DNA of 64,000 nucleotides. It comes from Chrysogorgia sp. JL179-B06 (lineage: Eukaryota; Cnidaria; Anthozoa; Scleralcyonacea; Chrysogorgiidae). Every line of letters starts with the position of its first letter. Positions within the stretch are counted from its first letter, which is position 1. Where the stretch lies: contig JAYKKM010000226.1 in assembly GCA_035772405.1 (NCBI GenBank), forward strand, positions 868,001-932,000, written 5' to 3'. The notes under the pieces are model-generated. The model was given only the letters and a program-made list of their open reading frames with translations. It was not told the DNA's origin and did not search any database. The position numbers were made by a program, and so were the translations under genes. This document shows positions 48,154 to 56,541 of this stretch, piece after piece.

Positions 48154-49392
48154 TTAATATTGGATTGATTGCAACCCATTGTTCATGAAGTTGACCAACC
48201 CATCACTTATCACAAACACCCTGCACATGACATTTGCAGTCGTCGCTTTCTTAGTGATTTCAAGAAGCACGCCAGATTGTGTGTTCACAATTTTTTTACC
48301 AGTGGCGACGTTGTAATTATCTTGAACGCTCCTCAAGTCGATGACCAACGCGAAGCCATCTTTATAGAACTTCTGTATGGTCATGAACTGAGCGTGCTCT
48401 TCACCCAACCCAAACAATCGTTTCGCTTCTGCATAGAACTTCGACTTTGGGATGCCTTGTGAGTACACACTATTTGGCACACCTTCAATTGTGACTCTAA
48501 CACTATCAATATTTGGGTAAAGAAACTCCTCACTGTCTGTTCGCACCTTATTTGTGAATAGCAACACAATCGCCTTCATGCTTTTTCTTGGAAGATTAAT
48601 GTTTTCATTCACAATGGTCGTGCCTTTGTCCCATTCGGTGGTTTTCATCAACGTGATGTGCTCATATGACAAACTACGACCACTTGCGTAACCCGACGCT
48701 ATCTCATCAGCGAGCTCCTGGTTATCGATCGTCTCATACTCAAGCTCGAGGTTCTCCAGAGTGTATCCACCCACAGCGCTACCGGATTGCGCCACCATGA
48801 TGTCTGTGGCCTTCGGAAGTGTGATCACATACTGCAAGTTGTTGTTCATGCTAAAAGGGGCGTACAACCCGTGGTCATTCATGATTTTGCCAAGCTTAAT
48901 CCGCAGTTTCGTTCCAATCACACCAAACATTAACGCGTCACTAACTTTAGCAACGTTCCCACTCGTCGCACCACTGTCATCCTTAGAAACTAGCTTTCTC
49001 AAGTTCTCACCACCAATACCATAGTCAATCATTTGGTCTCGCGCAGTGACACTCTCCCAAAGGTCGCGATAGACACCAGTGTAATTTTCCCCATTGTTGT
49101 CATACACAGTTTCCCCAGCTAGTCTCACAACAAGTTTCTCAACCAACAACTTGCTAACATTATTCAAGAACCAGCTTTTGGCGTTCGCGTTCTTAAAGTC
49201 GAACACTAGACCCAACGATCCAGGCACCAAACAGCTGCTAACCTTAAGCTTCGGTATATCAATGTAAAGTTCCTCGCCAGGACTGACCTTATTAGGGTTC
49301 AACGTGATTACGTGTTGCGTTCTCGCCCCTTTTATGACACCCATGGTCGCTCGTCTAAAACCAGGGCTCAACTCTGCTGACGTGACGTTCAT
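48154..49392 (-). CDS. Major capsid protein, double-jelly-roll type (probable)
   Basis: A 412-aa protein, rich in beta-forming sequence and without membrane segments. It shows features of Polinton/adintovirus hexons: an N-terminal SPGEELYIDIPKLKVSSCLV strand region, WFLNNVSKLLVEKLVVRLAG followed by ETVYDNNGENY, and a second half with PLSIKLP-like beta-strand wording (NNNLQYVITLPKATDIMV). It would form the trimeric hexon-like capsomer. Identification rests on length, position between the membrane proteins and the packaging ATPase, and the LVEKLVVRLAGE region; a structure prediction would settle it. It is intact. Confidence 0.82.
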   Translation of the reverse strand: MNVTSAELSPGFRRATMGVIKGARTQHVITLNPNKVSPGEELYIDIPKLKVSSCLVPGSLGLVFDFKNANAKSWFLNNVSKLLVEKLVVRLAGETVYDNNGENYTGVYRDLWESVTARDQMIDYGIGGENLRKLVSKDDSGATSGNVAKVSDALMFGVIGTKLRIKLGKIMNDHGLYAPFSMNNNLQYVITLPKATDIMVAQSGSAVGGYTLENLELEYETIDNQELADEIASGYASGRSLSYEHITLMKTTEWDKGTTIVNENINLPRKSMKAIVLLFTNKVRTDSEEFLYPNIDSVRVTIEGVPNSVYSQGIPKSKFYAEAKRLFGLGEEHAQFMTIQKFYKDGFALVIDLRSVQDNYNVATGKKIVNTQSGVLLEITKKATTANVMCRVFVISDGLVNFMNNGLQSIQY

Positions 49393-49415
49393 ATACCTTT
49401 ACATATGTTTTATCG

Positions 49416-50861
49416 CTACCGTTTTAGCTTGTAATAATCATAAGCAAACCACGCAAGTACCACCGCGAGTACCCACAGATTCTGAGCCAACCATGCGAGA
49501 CCCTTCGCACCCAACGTCAACGCGTTGTAAACTAAATTAGCCAACCCAACAGCCCATGGACCCATCTTCGTTATCGCGTTTTTAACAGCCTGTGCGAATG
49601 ACCTCGTGGCCATAGCACCTTTCATAACAGCAGACCTCCCAGCGATAATAATAGTTGTTATAATTCCAGCCACTGAAATTGCTACAGCGCTTAACCCAAC
49701 CATATTTTCTTTGGCCCACTCCTTAAATTTCTGCAACCTGTCAATGTCGACTTCTTGTTGCGCTCTAACCTCTTCTATTCGCCGCTTTTCTACGACTTCT
49801 TCTCTGGCTTGCGTGAGTCCCACCTCTCTCTCAAGCAAACCGTCATACTCTAGCTGTTCGTCACTCGTAAGACTACTTTGCTTATTTTTTGTATCAAGCT
49901 CTGTCATTCTCCTACTCGTTTTATTTATCGCTTCCTGATAATGGTCTGCTTGAATTTGCAACGCACCAGTGTCACCTATTCTCGATTCACGCAACACGCT
50001 ATCGCTTGGGTTAAGCACACCATTATGTTCGCGGTTTTCTTCGTGTGATAGTCCACGTATGTCGGCGTAACCCACTTTTGTATCAATTACTGAGAAGTCA
50101 TCTAGGGTTGCTTCTGTTGTGACAGCTGTTGTCTCTGCGCTCTCAGGGATTTGACTAACTAACTGTTTGAACTGCTCAATAGCCCTTTTACTATTGTCGT
50201 CTGTACTGTAGATCAAGTCTTTTTTTTTCCCAGGTTTTAGAACTCGTTTAGGTTTTCCATATTTACCATCTTTGTTTATCGGTTTGAAAAGAATAGCCCC
50301 CGAGTCCGTAACCCACGACCTGTTGACTATTTCCCTTGACGCGTCGTCGTGGCCGAGTCCCTTTTTGTTTAATTTACGTATTTTCCTATTTATTAGCTTG
50401 ATTCTTTTCACATTGTTTTCTGTTAGCTCTTTGTTGGACGCTTTTAGCTCACCCAGTCTTTTCTTAATTTCCTCCTCCTCTTCAAAAGCTATACTGAAAC
50501 TTTCGTCATTGACGTCACCATACGGTTCCTGCTCAACAAACTCTACCGCTGGGACTTCTGTGTTGGTCCCCCTTATTGTCACCGTCTTACCATCGTCAGT
50601 GTCGATAAATGACGTCTCTTTTTCTAGAGACCTTCTATCATATTCGTACTGTAATTTATTCACTCTCTCACGCAATTTACCATACTTGACACGCACGATG
50701 TCTGGCAAGTCGTCGTCGTCATCACCATACTCGTTGTTAAATAAATTATAATCAAGAGTGGCTTTTTCGAGTTCGTCAATTATTTGATCATCGGTGTACC
50801 TATCAAGTCTATCGAAGTTGTCCATCTCAATCTCGTCAAAAACTTCCCCACCTTTAGCCAT
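49416..50861 (-). CDS. 481-aa virion-type protein with hydrophobic C-terminus, paralogue 1
   Basis: The N-terminal two thirds is charged, helical and partly low-complexity. From residue 387 the protein becomes membrane-active in character: a hydrophobic span (LSAVAISVAGIITTIIIAG), a basic amphipathic stretch (VMKGAMATRSFAQAVKNAIT), then GPWAVGLANLVYNALTLGAK and WVLAVVLAWFAYDYYKLKR. The last ~250 residues are shared with the next upstream gene (50,921-51,871), while an extra ~165-residue acidic/basic segment (residues ~85-250) is unique to this copy. The function is unknown; a membrane-penetration or inner-capsid role is inferred from location and composition only. Confidence 0.75.
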   Translation of the reverse strand: MAKGGEVFDEIEMDNFDRLDRYTDDQIIDELEKATLDYNLFNNEYGDDDDDLPDIVRVKYGKLRERVNKLQYEYDRRSLEKETSFIDTDDGKTVTIRGTNTEVPAVEFVEQEPYGDVNDESFSIAFEEEEEIKKRLGELKASNKELTENNVKRIKLINRKIRKLNKKGLGHDDASREIVNRSWVTDSGAILFKPINKDGKYGKPKRVLKPGKKKDLIYSTDDNSKRAIEQFKQLVSQIPESAETTAVTTEATLDDFSVIDTKVGYADIRGLSHEENREHNGVLNPSDSVLRESRIGDTGALQIQADHYQEAINKTSRRMTELDTKNKQSSLTSDEQLEYDGLLEREVGLTQAREEVVEKRRIEEVRAQQEVDIDRLQKFKEWAKENMVGLSAVAISVAGIITTIIIAGRSAVMKGAMATRSFAQAVKNAITKMGPWAVGLANLVYNALTLGAKGLAWLAQNLWVLAVVLAWFAYDYYKLKR

Positions 50862-50920
50862 ATTACATTAGCTCACATTTTGAATATCGCTCTCTGACTC
50901 CTACGAATCACATTTTCTTT

Positions 50921-51871
50921 CTAGTTTAGATAATTGTACGCAAACCACGCGAATGTCACCGCAAACACCCACAGATTTTGAGCTAACCAAGCTAAACCCT
51001 TTGCGCCTGCCACCAGCGCGTCGTAAACTAAATTAGCCAACCCAACAGCCCATGGACCCATCTTCGTTATCGCGTTTTTAACAGCCTGTGCAAACGACCT
51101 CGTGACCATAGCGCCTTTCATAACGTTAGACCTCCCAGCGATAATAACAGTCGTCACAATTGCAGCTACTGAAATCGCTAAAGCACTCATCCCAACCATA
51201 TTTTCTCTAGCCCACTTCTTGAACTTCTGAAACCTGTCAATGTCGATCTCTTGTCGCTCTCTAACCTCTTCTATTTCCCGCTGTTCGATAAGCATGTCTT
51301 TAGCTTGTATGAGCCCGATCACTCTTTCGGCTAGATTAACGTGCTCTTCGCTCCCCACAGTTGTGAGATCTTTTTTACCAAGCTCTGCCATTCTCTCACC
51401 CGCTTTGTCTATCAAGTCTCGAAAATGGTTTGCTTTTATTTGCAATGTACCAGCGTCGCCTATTCTAGACTCACGCAGCATATTCTCGCTTGGATTGAGT
51501 AGCGCGCTTAACTCACGATTCTCGATTGGTGTTAGTCCAAGTATGTTGACGTACTCTGCGTGTGTGGTGTCTAGCAATGGCGCACTCCTCGCGACGTCTT
51601 CGTGGTCTTTTGCGTTGTCGTTAATACGCGTCTCAATATCACTAAAAGCCTCGTCCATATGTTGACGCTCTCTTCTACCACGTTCACGAACCAGCCCACT
51701 CCTCACTTTAGTTAGTCTAACTCTCTCACTGACTGCAACGTTTGGGTCGCCCCAAGCTAGCTCGCTATCTTTAGTGGCTTTTTCAAGACTATACTTTAGT
51801 TTGTCGTCGGCGACATCTTTGTATTCGTTAGAGCTACCCATCTCAAAGTCGTCGAAGCCACTTTCAGCCAT
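50921..51871 (-). CDS. 316-aa virion-type protein with hydrophobic C-terminus, paralogue 2
   Basis: A shorter tandem paralogue of the 481-aa protein. Both share an acidic start, the LNPSxxxLRESRIGDxGxLQI segment in mid-protein, the EIDIDRFQKFKKWARENMVG linker and an almost identical hydrophobic C-terminus (residues ~223-316). Both genes also start in the same context (GTAATATGG). The pair arose by tandem duplication followed by gain or loss of the N-terminal middle segment. It is intact. Confidence 0.75.
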   Translation of the reverse strand: MAESGFDDFEMGSSNEYKDVADDKLKYSLEKATKDSELAWGDPNVAVSERVRLTKVRSGLVRERGRRERQHMDEAFSDIETRINDNAKDHEDVARSAPLLDTTHAEYVNILGLTPIENRELSALLNPSENMLRESRIGDAGTLQIKANHFRDLIDKAGERMAELGKKDLTTVGSEEHVNLAERVIGLIQAKDMLIEQREIEEVRERQEIDIDRFQKFKKWARENMVGMSALAISVAAIVTTVIIAGRSNVMKGAMVTRSFAQAVKNAITKMGPWAVGLANLVYDALVAGAKGLAWLAQNLWVFAVTFAWFAYNYLN

Positions 51872-51877
51872 ATTACA

Positions 51878-52984
51878 CTAGCTCACATTTTGAATATCGC
51901 TCTCTGGTATCCACGAATTATGTTTGCTCTCATAACCCAACCATTTGACCAACGCCATCTTCTCCCCTCTGACTTTCTTTCTTTTCAACACCTTTTCAAC
52001 TCTGTACACATCGTCACCACCACGTTTCTTATTAACCAGTGATAATTCCTGTTCATAAAATTTACCAATAATCTGTTCACCACTTATGTCCTCAATTTCG
52101 TACACATTCGGATCACCACGAATAACTTTCACCACTTTAAACAGCTCTTCAGTGAAGTTGGCTTCATAGCCCTTTGTGAACACACTCTTGTATTTACTAA
52201 TTCTCACTGACTCGCCAACTCTAAACTTCGGCAATGGGTTGTCTGCAAATTGGTGACCAAACAAAGTGGTCCACACTTCACCTTCATTTGACTTATCGAC
52301 ATCCTTCGGCTTCATCATAATGCTGCGATTCACATTGCTATTGTAATTGCTTACAAACTGATCCAAAACATCAATCCATTTATACGTCCCACGAGCGTAA
52401 AAGTACTTCCACATAATGCTCTTCAGACTTCTATTAAAACGCTCAACAACAGCGGCTTTTTTATCACTCTTAGTGCTGAAATACTCAACACCATGTTCTT
52501 TCAACAAACTTTTCACCCCAACATTGTAGAATTCAAGTCCATCGTCAAATTGCGCTAACTTAGGCGTGGCTCCAAACCGATCTTTAAAGTCACTCAACAA
52601 TTTTCCAACAGCCTTAGTCATGTTCTTAGTGTCTTTTCTGTAAACTGCAATTCCAAAAGCGTATCTACTCAATATTTCAATGCCTGTTAGTATCCAATAA
52701 TACCCTCCATTCTGTTTTGAGTACTTGCTCATGTCCACTAGATCCATTTGGAGCTCTTCACCAAGAAACCCAACAAAAGTCGCGCGGAACTTATGTCTTC
52801 TCACAATAGGTTTGTACCTAGTGTAGGTGTCCTGCGCTGTCAACCATTCTTTCACTGTTTTTCTAGTTACTTTCAATCCGTCTCCCAATGCACTTTGATA
52901 CAGTCTCTCTACACCACTGTACCCCGTCTTGGGATTATAATAAATGTCTCGCAACCCTTGTTCTGTCTCCACACCAAGTTCCAT
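51878..52984 (-). CDS. Retroviral-type (RVE) integrase with C-terminal chromodomain
   Basis: The start is taken at 52,984 (MELGVETEQ); the frame is open three codons further but without an ATG. The 368-aa protein carries the DDE triad as D81 (QMDLVD), D147 (AQFDDGLEF) and E181 (VVERFNRS), with 33 residues between the last two, close to the D,D35E norm. The C-terminal ~45 residues (YRVEKVLKRKK to VKWLGYESKHNSWIP) form a chromodomain of the kind found on Polinton and chromovirus integrases, which reads histone marks and targets insertion. It lies between capsid genes, 5 bp from the minor capsid stop. All catalytic residues are present. Confidence 0.93.
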   Translation of the reverse strand: MELGVETEQGLRDIYYNPKTGYSGVERLYQSALGDGLKVTRKTVKEWLTAQDTYTRYKPIVRRHKFRATFVGFLGEELQMDLVDMSKYSKQNGGYYWILTGIEILSRYAFGIAVYRKDTKNMTKAVGKLLSDFKDRFGATPKLAQFDDGLEFYNVGVKSLLKEHGVEYFSTKSDKKAAVVERFNRSLKSIMWKYFYARGTYKWIDVLDQFVSNYNSNVNRSIMMKPKDVDKSNEGEVWTTLFGHQFADNPLPKFRVGESVRISKYKSVFTKGYEANFTEELFKVVKVIRGDPNVYEIEDISGEQIIGKFYEQELSLVNKKRGGDDVYRVEKVLKRKKVRGEKMALVKWLGYESKHNSWIPESDIQNVS

Positions 52985-52989
52985 ATAAT

Positions 52990-53688
52990 TCACACAATAT
53001 ACAGTTCCAATAACACCGCACCAATTTTGACACCGCCGTTATTTGGTTTGATGCGAAACGTCATACTTGAGTAAATACCTTTTTTAATTCTCACCTTAGA
53101 TTCAATGTCCACATGACGTTGCACCGACCCATTCAAAGACTGTTCAGTGGGTATTGGCAACGTTGTGATCACATTGCTACGCTTCCCATCAATACCCACA
53201 TTGCTCCCAGTTTCAACAATATCACATAAGATCTCTATGTACTTCAGACCTCTGAGCATGTCGACCTCGTTTGGACTAGTGTGCCACCGCGAGTCACCCT
53301 CAATCACCCTGTACTTCGCGAAACCAAATAGAGGCCCAAGTCTGCCAAGCTTAAATGGGACGTTAGTCCTAATCGAGCATCTACCTGTGAACGGTATTTT
53401 CTCTATCTCAAGGTCCATACTTTTCAGTTCTTTCAAGTCTTTTTTTAATAGTCTGACTAGTGTGTCGAAGTTAGCATACCCACCACTCGTTATCGTACTT
53501 TTAAGATCACTCGAAGGGTAACTCAGCGCGGAGAGCCAAGCGGCGTCACTATCTAATATGTTATTGTAGTCCCAAAACACGGTGGCTGTCTTAACCATAA
53601 TGTATGGGTTGTCACTCACGATCGTTATTGCGTTGTCAAAGGACACAACTTTTTCTGCGCCTTCAATGAATACCGTTAACTTTCGCAT
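52990..53688 (-). CDS. Probable minor capsid (penton) protein
   Basis: The start is placed at 53,688 (MRKLTVFIEG). The frame is open to 53,823, but that extension overlaps the divergent gene and reads as low-quality hydrophobic sequence. The 232-aa product is beta-rich without membrane spans, ending RIKPNNGGVKIGAVLLELYIV. Its size and place next to the integrase and at the head of the morphogenesis block fit the single-jelly-roll penton of Polintons. The assignment is by context and predicted fold, not by a sequence motif, so it is moderate. Confidence 0.62.
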   Translation of the reverse strand: MRKLTVFIEGAEKVVSFDNAITIVSDNPYIMVKTATVFWDYNNILDSDAAWLSALSYPSSDLKSTITSGGYANFDTLVRLLKKDLKELKSMDLEIEKIPFTGRCSIRTNVPFKLGRLGPLFGFAKYRVIEGDSRWHTSPNEVDMLRGLKYIEILCDIVETGSNVGIDGKRSNVITTLPIPTEQSLNGSVQRHVDIESKVRIKKGIYSSMTFRIKPNNGGVKIGAVLLELYIV

Positions 53689-53712
53689 TCTGTATAACAT
53701 ACAGTATATTAT

Positions 53713-55203
53713 ATGCAGAAAGCCCTTCGTGAGTACTATGGAAAGTACTACAAACTCGCGATGGCTAACACATCGAAGGCTGCACACGATGCAAAGGCAG
53801 ACCTCATCAAAAAGTACCCCCACGCTACTTTAAGCAAATTCGAGTTCTATCCAAATATTTTGCAAGATGGTAAGATCATGAGTGTCGACGTGTATTTCAG
53901 AAACAATAACATCCTTAGCACAGACATAACCAGCGCAACCTTCAAAAATGATAAAAGCATGTGGAAGTGGCTACACAATAGTAAGTTCCCAATAATATGG
54001 CAAGGTGGTGGGACTATCCAACCACTACCAAAAGGTCATAAAAACCACTGGGGACTTTGGGATGGCTATCCAACAGAAAACGTGTTAAATTATCCAGTGA
54101 ATAACTTTAAAGTTTTTGTTAACCAAAATAGCTACTTCATGTCAAAGCTACCAGTCTTACAAATCACCACGTCAAAGACAAAATCAGAGTGGGATGACAA
54201 CGAATCTTACTACCGTGTTGTGTTTGCAACGTATTGTGCGAGTTTCTGTTGTGGGGTGTCATTGCAACATTTATCAGTGTCACAAGAGGTTCACCCTGTG
54301 GTCACAAGTGTGATGAGATTTCATTTGTACTTCACCATTAGAAGACTTCTCAGAAGAATGGAGGGTGGTGAGACCATGAAATCAATAAGTAGAGAATTTA
54401 ACGCTTATGAGTTGTATGGTAAGATTTCCAAGATTCCCAAAAAGCATTACTACCAGAATAAAGTCCTGAGCGATGGCACAACAGGTGAATCCAGAGTCTT
54501 CACACTCAACGACATCCACAACGATTACAAACGATACGTCGCGCGATTGTCAGACGGCTTTACCAACATTGGACTGCAATATCTAAATCAAAGCATAGAA
54601 GCCTTCGTGTACTCCACACTTGGTGCGCAAGCGAGAACACGTGTGTCGGTCGTTGGTGGTTCTGCAGGAAGTCTAGAGACCCAACAAGAATTCCGCAAGT
54701 TGTTTTCTGACAGTGTTATTCAGTATGACGTGTCGACATGGATTCTCAACATGAATAAATCGATTAGAGACACCAACGTTGTTCAAAATCTTGCAGTGTC
54801 GCCAAGTACATGGTTAATGCCGAGTAACCTAGTGATACTCAAGAATAAAATCGCTGGGTACAACAACTTATTAAAGATTGCCACAGAGTCCATGAGATTT
54901 GGAGTGAACACTAGCTTGAATGCAACAACACCAACAATTACGGCTAAAAAAGTCCACCAAGAAAATGTGGTGACTCACTCCCTAGTAGCGTCAACGATTG
55001 TGAAGAAAAAAGCTCACCAAGAAAGTGTGGTGGCACCAACGACTGTGGCTAAAAAAGTTTACCAAGAAAATGTGACACCACCTCCTGTGAAAAAAACAGT
55101 GGTCACTACCACAAGCGAGTCAGACACCACGACAACGTTGGTGATAATCTTGGGGTTCTCAGCAGTCTCTGGCTATCTACTAACCAAATACACCTTGAAG
55201 TAG
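53713..55203 (+). CDS. 496-aa protein with C-terminal membrane anchor, unknown function
   Basis: It is transcribed divergently from the minor capsid gene with only 24 bp between the two start codons; a second ATG at 53,761 (MANTSKAAHD) is also possible. The first ~390 residues are soluble and unrecognised. Near residues 411-455 come three copies of a short repeat (KKVHQENVV, KKKAHQESVV, KKVYQENV), then a Thr/Ser-rich stalk and a single transmembrane helix (TLVIILGFSAVSGYLL) with a five-residue basic tail. That makes it a candidate tail-anchored virion surface or membrane protein. There is no protease motif. Confidence 0.75.
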   Translation: MQKALREYYGKYYKLAMANTSKAAHDAKADLIKKYPHATLSKFEFYPNILQDGKIMSVDVYFRNNNILSTDITSATFKNDKSMWKWLHNSKFPIIWQGGGTIQPLPKGHKNHWGLWDGYPTENVLNYPVNNFKVFVNQNSYFMSKLPVLQITTSKTKSEWDDNESYYRVVFATYCASFCCGVSLQHLSVSQEVHPVVTSVMRFHLYFTIRRLLRRMEGGETMKSISREFNAYELYGKISKIPKKHYYQNKVLSDGTTGESRVFTLNDIHNDYKRYVARLSDGFTNIGLQYLNQSIEAFVYSTLGAQARTRVSVVGGSAGSLETQQEFRKLFSDSVIQYDVSTWILNMNKSIRDTNVVQNLAVSPSTWLMPSNLVILKNKIAGYNNLLKIATESMRFGVNTSLNATTPTITAKKVHQENVVTHSLVASTIVKKKAHQESVVAPTTVAKKVYQENVTPPPVKKTVVTTTSESDTTTTLVIILGFSAVSGYLLTKYTLK

Positions 55204-55205
55204 TA

Positions 55206-56156
55206 ATGAGTCTAAACTATGGGTATGAGTCTGACGACCCTCACGATAAAATACTAAAAAGAACGAAAAGGCATCTGGATGAAGATCCTAAATTAAGCGC
55301 GACTGGTGGAAGGATGTCTGGAATAATAGACATGCAAGGCTCAGCGATAAAAAACGTAGCAGACCCAGTCGATGACTCAGACGCTGCGAATAAAAGAACT
55401 CTAGAGCAATTGTTAGCAGGTTTCCTCAAGAGTCAGTCCTACAATGTTGTGCTCGACTTCAACGTTAGCACACACGCCTTGAAAAACGTGGAATTTCACA
55501 CCAACGGTTCAAACAAAGTGAAAGCCATTGGTGAAACAAGCAAATTAGTGCAAAACAACCTAGCTTATGGCCCTATTATTGGCATCAGCAGTGTAAGCCA
55601 AAGTTTTCTATCCCCTGTGTTAACGCCAATCCCACTTGAGTCAGGTCTTCATTTTAATTGCCCCAGTATGCAGTGGTGTGATCTCTCCATTTTTGTTGTG
55701 GTGAGGTTACCAATGAGAACCGCTGGATCAAATTGGGAGACAATTATATCAAACGACGATGGTAGTTGGGATAAGTTCATAGGGTACAAGACTGGTGTGA
55801 CCAACAAGCTCGCGTATGGTGGTAGCATCCCAGCGATGGAGAAAGTATGCACTATTCCGAGTGGTGTTGACCTCACAAAAATGCATATGATATCGATACA
55901 CTGGCAAATGAGCAATTCACATGTCAGAGTCAACAACGTTAAGTCAACCGATTCAGACTTCATAGCAAATATGAAAAAGATAGGCGCACCCTACGGAACA
56001 ATTTTTGGAATACATCGACCAAGAATACCACTAGCGCCCTATGCGCACCCATCGTTGATAGAATTCTACGGTGTGAAAATTGTGAGTGGTTATATGACAA
56101 ACCGAGACATCATAATCATGGGTGGAGAAATGATGAAGGAATATGGCGTAAAGTAA
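55206..56156 (+). CDS. Fibre-like attachment protein with phage tail-fibre type repeat
   Basis: A 316-aa protein starting two bases after the previous stop. Residues ~35-66 (GRMSGIIDMQGSAIKNVADP then VDDSDAANKRT) closely follow the 'LsGxidMxgnkItnlaxPxxxxDAanKxyvd' segment known from phage tail fibres and some other trimeric fibres, where it precedes the shaft. The remaining ~240 residues look beta-rich and resemble a concanavalin/LamG-like lectin fold (WETIISNDDGSW, HWQMSNSHVRVN, LIEFYGVKIVSG). A receptor-binding fibre is inferred; the fold is not proven. Confidence 0.72.
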   Translation: MSLNYGYESDDPHDKILKRTKRHLDEDPKLSATGGRMSGIIDMQGSAIKNVADPVDDSDAANKRTLEQLLAGFLKSQSYNVVLDFNVSTHALKNVEFHTNGSNKVKAIGETSKLVQNNLAYGPIIGISSVSQSFLSPVLTPIPLESGLHFNCPSMQWCDLSIFVVVRLPMRTAGSNWETIISNDDGSWDKFIGYKTGVTNKLAYGGSIPAMEKVCTIPSGVDLTKMHMISIHWQMSNSHVRVNNVKSTDSDFIANMKKIGAPYGTIFGIHRPRIPLAPYAHPSLIEFYGVKIVSGYMTNRDIIIMGGEMMKEYGVK

Positions 56157-56366
56157 ATGGGAGCATGTTTTTCGAGACCTCGTGAGATATATAAGATAAA
56201 TAAGACGACTGATCACATGTTCAAAGCTGGTGGATCATTTGGTCGCGGTGACGTCACTCTAGAGCTCCACGCTGAAATTGGTATGAGGTCTAAAAAGACT
56301 TACGGCAAACCTATTACGCTACCCGCAGAATCAGACACTGTAGGAGTGGTAGGAGACGTGACCTAA
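56157..56366 (+). CDS. 69-aa protein with N-terminal MGACFS lipidation signal
   Basis: The ATG follows the fibre stop codon directly with no gap. MGACFSRP fits dual N-myristoylation (Gly2) and palmitoylation (Cys4), which would place the protein on membranes. The rest is polar, with ELHAEIGMRSKKTYGK. No family is recognised. It is co-directional with the fibre gene and the next micro-ORF. Confidence 0.65.
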   Translation: MGACFSRPREIYKINKTTDHMFKAGGSFGRGDVTLELHAEIGMRSKKTYGKPITLPAESDTVGVVGDVT

Positions 56367-56372
56367 GTTAAA

Positions 56373-56513
56373 ATGGGTTGGCTTAGAAAACTGGTTCGTA
56401 ACATTAGAAACTTTTTCAGACGACGTAGAAAACTGGGGACTAATAAAACGCACCTGATGCATTGGTACACAACAAACCAGATCTATAAAAAACCCAACAC
56501 CCACGTCGAATAG
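56373..56513 (+). CDS. 46-aa cationic amphipathic peptide gene
   Basis: A short ORF six bases after the previous stop encodes MGWLRKLVRNIRNFFRRRRK and a polar tail ending NTHVE. The first 20 residues alternate hydrophobic and Arg/Lys, like a membrane-active or nucleic-acid-condensing peptide. Its position in a tightly packed series and the shared MG start support its being real; size alone would not. A role similar to small basic core or membrane-lytic peptides of other dsDNA viruses is only a suggestion. Confidence 0.55.
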   Translation: MGWLRKLVRNIRNFFRRRRKLGTNKTHLMHWYTTNQIYKKPNTHVE

Positions 56514-56541
56514 TTTTTTTGTGGGAGACTATAATATAGTG

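Noticed and set aside
49606..50751. Serine/leucine-rich plus-strand ORFs
   Set aside because: They are antisense shadows of the 481-aa membrane-protein gene.
52990..53823. Minor capsid ORF extended to 53,823
   Set aside because: The extension overlaps the divergent 496-aa gene and reads as unlikely hydrophobic and Cys-rich sequence; the start at 53,688 fits better.
53713..55203. 496-aa protein as the missing adenain protease
   Set aside because: No His-Asp/Glu-Gln-Cys arrangement is seen; it has a C-terminal membrane anchor instead.
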